Source: Candidatus Methylomirabilota bacterium
GTDB taxonomy: Bacteria; Methylomirabilota; Methylomirabilia; Methylomirabilales; 2-02-FULL-66-22
Direction: 5' to 3'
Assembly (NCBI GenBank): GCA_016208645.1
Contig: JACQXP010000280.1
Coordinates: forward strand, 1-6,996
Length of the DNA: 6,996 nt
Shown here: in pieces, positions 5,069 to 6,996 of the stretch
Position numbering within the stretch: the stretch's first letter is position 1
How the letters are laid out: each line of letters starts with the position of its first letter
Notes under the pieces: model-generated
What the model was told of the DNA's origin: nothing
The model's input: the letters and a program-made list of their open reading frames with translations, nothing else
Databases searched by the model: none
Made by a program: the position numbers and the translations under genes

Positions 5069-6153
5069 AAGTCCCGTGCCCTCAATGCGGCGGTGAGGTC
5101 CAGCTCCAGGAGACAACCGGCTTTGTGGGTTGTCCCTTCTGCGCCACGAGCCTGGTCCTGGATCTCACCGGCGTCCGGCCGCATCTGCTCTACCGGCCGC
5201 GTCACGGCGACGCGGAGGTGCTGCCCCTCCTGCGTCGCTGGTGCGACGCGCAGGGCCTGCCCACACCATCCTCCGTGTCCATCCCGCACCTGGTCTACCA
5301 TCCATTCTGGCGCTACGGGGCCCAGGGGCGCCCGCGGCTGGTGCCGGCCTGGCCGGTCCTGGAGACGCGCTGGACCGACCTGGCGTTGCCCGAGGCAGAG
5401 CAGGTCATCTACGATCCTGCGGCCATCGGGACGGCGCGGCTGGATGAACCGAGAATTGCCGAGGCGGCGGCGCGCCAGCGCACCTTTGGCGAGGCTGCCG
5501 CGTCCGTGCCACCGGGGGACCTGATCCACGTCCCATTCTACGAGGCCCAGGCGATGGTTGGACCCCACCGCCTCCAGGTCAGCCTGGAGGCCTGCTCGGG
5601 TCGTGTCTACCCGGAGCGGATGCCTCCGGGAGCCCGGCATTCGGGTGTTCGAGCGTTCGGGGGTTCGGTTGTTCGAGGGTTCGAGAGTTCGGTGGTTCAC
5701 GGATCCCGGAACGCCCGAACCACCGAACCACCGAACTCCCGAACGAATTTTGGGGTGCAAGATGCCCTTGACCCATCTCGGCTGTCCGTCGTGCGGCGGG
5801 ACCCTGTCCCTCGCGGTAGGCCAGCGGCTGGTCACCTGCCGGTACTGTGGCGGAGAGAGCCTCGTGCTCATCCCGGGTGCGGTCCCACGCCATCTGGTCG
5901 CCCTCGAAGTCAGCATGGAAACAGCCCGCGCCGCCGCGCAGGAGTTCTTGCGCAAAGGATCGCTCCCGCGGACTCTTCGCGAACGCGGGCGCATCCAGGA
6001 GGTGTCCCTCTGTTACGTGCCCTTTTACGAATTCACCGGCAGCCGACTCGGGACCTTTCTCCTCCGGGAGGGGGTCAAGCCCCCCGCGCCTCTTGGAGAG
6101 GAAGCGGCGCAGGACGGAGAATTCCAGCGGTGGCTGGCGGCGCCCTCGGTTGA
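5065..6153 (+). CDS. Zinc-ribbon protein, coupled to SPFH gene; reading frame extended by repeat and overrunning the next gene
   Basis: First of three tandem zinc-ribbon genes. GTG start overlaps the SPFH stop (GTGA), with no Shine-Dalgarno of its own, implying translational coupling. A zinc ribbon with C5/C8 and C23/C26 opens the protein, followed by HLVYHPFWRYG (75-85) and IHVPFYEAQ...LEACSGRVYPERMPP (154-188). This 'PF[WY]...G.V' block is shared with the downstream gene. Credible protein sequence ends near residue 191. Residues 192-227 are encoded by the GTTCG octamer element and are low-complexity. From 5762 to the TGA at 6151-6153 the frame overlaps the next gene by 392 nt and looks like a Pro/Arg-rich shadow. 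Either the natural stop was lost when the repeat entered, or a frameshift lies near 5640-5760. Unlike its neighbour it has no membrane tail; that part may have been lost. Probably a partner of the SPFH protein; reaction unknown. Confidence 0.78.
   Translation: MKVPCPQCGGEVQLQETTGFVGCPFCATSLVLDLTGVRPHLLYRPRHGDAEVLPLLRRWCDAQGLPTPSSVSIPHLVYHPFWRYGAQGRPRLVPAWPVLETRWTDLALPEAEQVIYDPAAIGTARLDEPRIAEAAARQRTFGEAAASVPPGDLIHVPFYEAQAMVGPHRLQVSLEACSGRVYPERMPPGARHSGVRAFGGSVVRGFESSVVHGSRNARTTEPPNSRTNFGVQDALDPSRLSVVRRDPVPRGRPAAGHLPVLWRREPRAHPGCGPTPSGRPRSQHGNSPRRRAGVLAQRIAPADSSRTRAHPGGVPLLRALLRIHRQPTRDLSPPGGGQAPRASWRGSGAGRRIPAVAGGALG
5639..5744. repeat. 8-nt tandem inverted repeat element (element C, GTTCGNNN words)
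   Basis: Eight consecutive 8-base words at 5639-5702: ATTCGGGT, GTTCGAGC, GTTCGGGG, GTTCGGTT, GTTCGAGG, GTTCGAGA, GTTCGGTG, GTTCACGG. A two-base centre follows, then five words of the reverse type at 5705-5744: CCCGGAAC, GCCCGAAC, CACCGAAC, CACCGAAC, TCCCGAAC. GTTCGGTGGTTC (5687-5698) has perfect 12-base complements at 5717-5728 and 5725-5736, so alternative hairpins are possible in several registers. No stop codon occurs in any of the three forward frames, which is why the flanking frames run through it. Confidence 0.9.
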
Positions 6154-6883
6154 GAAGGAGGACACGCGGGTCATCCAGCAAGAGTATGTCCGGATCGGGC
6201 CGGCCTGCGACCTGCCGGAGCTGGGGGTAGGCCAGATTCACTTGGAGAACCTTCGGCGAGGATCAACACCGGTGGCGCTCGAGCCATACGACCTCGTCGC
6301 GTTGCAGAGTCGCGCGGTGGTGTTCGCCCCGACGAAGCCGCCGGCCCGGTTTGCGGACGAGTCCCGGTTGCGGATCAAGGTGAAGGGGGATCGCACCGGG
6401 GTCGTTGAGGAGCGGCTGAAGATTTTATACTATCCGGTATGGCAGGCCCGGTATCGCCACGCCGGCCGCCCATACGAGATCGCGGTGGATGGGGTGACGG
6501 GGGCCGTCCTTCGGGCCCGGGGGCCGGTGGAAATCCGTCAGGCTGCGGCCGTGGCCGTGGCCGCGCTGGCCCTGGCGGCCCTCTGCTTTGGCCGGCCGGC
6601 GCGGCACCTGGTGGGAGCGGGCCTCGGCAGTGGCCCCTCGCCGGGCTGGGTTCTCGACACCCTGGGAACTCTCCTGGCACTGGCGATGGGAGGGATCGTG
6701 GCGATGTGTCTGGCGTGGGTGGGGTGGACAACGTTCCGCCGGGGCGGCGAACTGCTCCTTGTCGAGGACGGAGCCCAGCCTGTCCTGGCTGCCGGTTTGG
6801 ATTCGGGAGTCCTGGGAGGAGCCGGGACCAGACTGGTCGAGTGGCTGCTGGCCCACGGGATGCGGTCGGGAGGACGGGGCTGA
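5762..6883 (+). CDS. Zinc-ribbon protein with two C-terminal membrane segments
   Basis: Second tandem zinc-ribbon gene, 373 residues. The N-terminal ribbon uses C8/C11 and C26/C29 (GCPSCGG...CRYCGGE). The soluble part carries two copies of a motif also seen in the previous gene: SLCYVPFYEFTGSRLG (82-97) and LYYPVWQARYRHAGRPYEIA (222-241), followed by VDGVTGAVL. Two hydrophobic helices near the end (about 260-276 and 298-316) should anchor it in the membrane, with a short C-terminal tail. The frame is open upstream to 5558 through the octamer repeat, but the ATG at 5762 puts the CxxC at the usual place and has a weak GGGGTG at 5752-5757. Its TGA is one base before the next ATG, so these genes form an operon. 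It recalls the zinc-ribbon membrane partners of YdjI in Bacillus, by architecture only; specific function unknown. Confidence 0.87.
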   Translation: MPLTHLGCPSCGGTLSLAVGQRLVTCRYCGGESLVLIPGAVPRHLVALEVSMETARAAAQEFLRKGSLPRTLRERGRIQEVSLCYVPFYEFTGSRLGTFLLREGVKPPAPLGEEAAQDGEFQRWLAAPSVEKEDTRVIQQEYVRIGPACDLPELGVGQIHLENLRRGSTPVALEPYDLVALQSRAVVFAPTKPPARFADESRLRIKVKGDRTGVVEERLKILYYPVWQARYRHAGRPYEIAVDGVTGAVLRARGPVEIRQAAAVAVAALALAALCFGRPARHLVGAGLGSGPSPGWVLDTLGTLLALAMGGIVAMCLAWVGWTTFRRGGELLLVEDGAQPVLAAGLDSGVLGGAGTRLVEWLLAHGMRSGGRG

Positions 6884-6884
6884 A

Positions 6885-6996
6885 ATGGGTGGTCCGACGG
6901 TACTGGCCCTTCGCTGCCCGCGGTGCGGGGGGCCTCTGTCCGGCCTGCAGCAGGACGTGGTCTTCTGGTGTGTCGCGTGCCAGGTCGCCCAGGAGG
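6885..6996 (+). CDS. Third zinc-ribbon protein, N-terminal fragment only
   Basis: A new frame starts at an ATG one base after the previous stop and stays open to the window edge (37 complete codons). It reads M-G-G-P-T-V-L-A-L, then RCPRCGGPLSGLQ, then WCVACQVAQE: a CxxC...CxxC ribbon (C11/C14 and C32/C35) close to the N-terminus, the same opening as the two genes before it. GGGAGG (6868-6873) lies 11 bases upstream. The rest is beyond the window, so only the zinc ribbon and membership of the same operon can be claimed. Confidence 0.8.
   Translation, partial: MGGPTVLALRCPRCGGPLSGLQQDVVFWCVACQVAQE

Noticed and set aside
5639..5744. CRISPR array
   Set aside because: The period is only 8 nt with no spacers of 25-40 nt, and the second half is the inverted word; no cas genes are nearby.
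5558..5761. Upstream extension of the second zinc-ribbon gene through the octamer repeat
   Set aside because: The extra 68 residues are a frame-shifted shadow of the previous gene plus repeat-encoded low-complexity sequence. The protein with a family-like N-terminal ribbon starts at 5762.
4879..5994. A 371-codon minus-strand open frame opposite the zinc-ribbon genes
   Set aside because: It is antisense to three genes with clear CxxC ribbons. Its own translation is Arg/Pro/Gln-rich and passes through the repeat, which has no stop in this frame; no recognisable domain.

Overview
This is a GC-rich bacterial window with tightly packed genes and little intergenic space. An MltG transglycosylase with an N-terminal membrane anchor and a TPR lipoprotein with a clear lipobox suggest a Gram-negative (diderm) cell envelope. 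The ruvX-mltG-TPR order and the base composition would fit a GC-rich uncultured lineage such as NC10/Rokubacteria-like or deltaproteobacteria-like bacteria. That is an impression only; nothing here fixes the taxon.

Left part (1-3037): a divergent pair. A partial endonuclease III-related DNA glycosylase reads left off the window edge. A housekeeping run reads right: RuvX/YqgF (709-1146), MltG (1150-2193) and a six-TPR lipoprotein of PilF/Tgl type (2279-3037). These concern DNA/RNA processing, peptidoglycan length control and probably an envelope assembly such as pilus secretin maturation.

Right part (3133-6996): a less ordinary cassette. It holds a 173-residue all-helical protein of unknown function (3133-3654), an SPFH/band-7 protein with three C-terminal zinc ribbons (3908-5068, COG4260/YdjI-like), and three consecutive genes whose products start with a CxxC...CxxC zinc ribbon: 5065-6153 (coupled to the SPFH gene by a GTGA overlap), 5762-6883 (two C-terminal membrane segments) and a partial one from 6885. 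The closest characterised arrangement I know is Bacillus ydjFGHI, where an SPFH-zinc-ribbon protein works with small membrane proteins and a PspA paralogue at the membrane. By analogy I infer a membrane-associated, possibly envelope-stress, assembly. No PspA is visible in this window.

The three largest intergenic or junction stretches of the right part contain related architecture with different words. At 3044-3105 there are 7-nt periodic words with a short inverted partner. At 3656-3891 there is a 236-bp nested palindromic element built on 7-nt ATTGGTC words. At 5639-5744 there are 8-nt GTTCGNNN words followed by their reverse complements. The last one sits at the 3' end of the first zinc-ribbon gene. 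It has no stop codon in any forward frame, so that reading frame runs through it and on for about 390 nt over the next gene. These elements, and the gene-structure problem one of them creates, are the most unusual things in the window.
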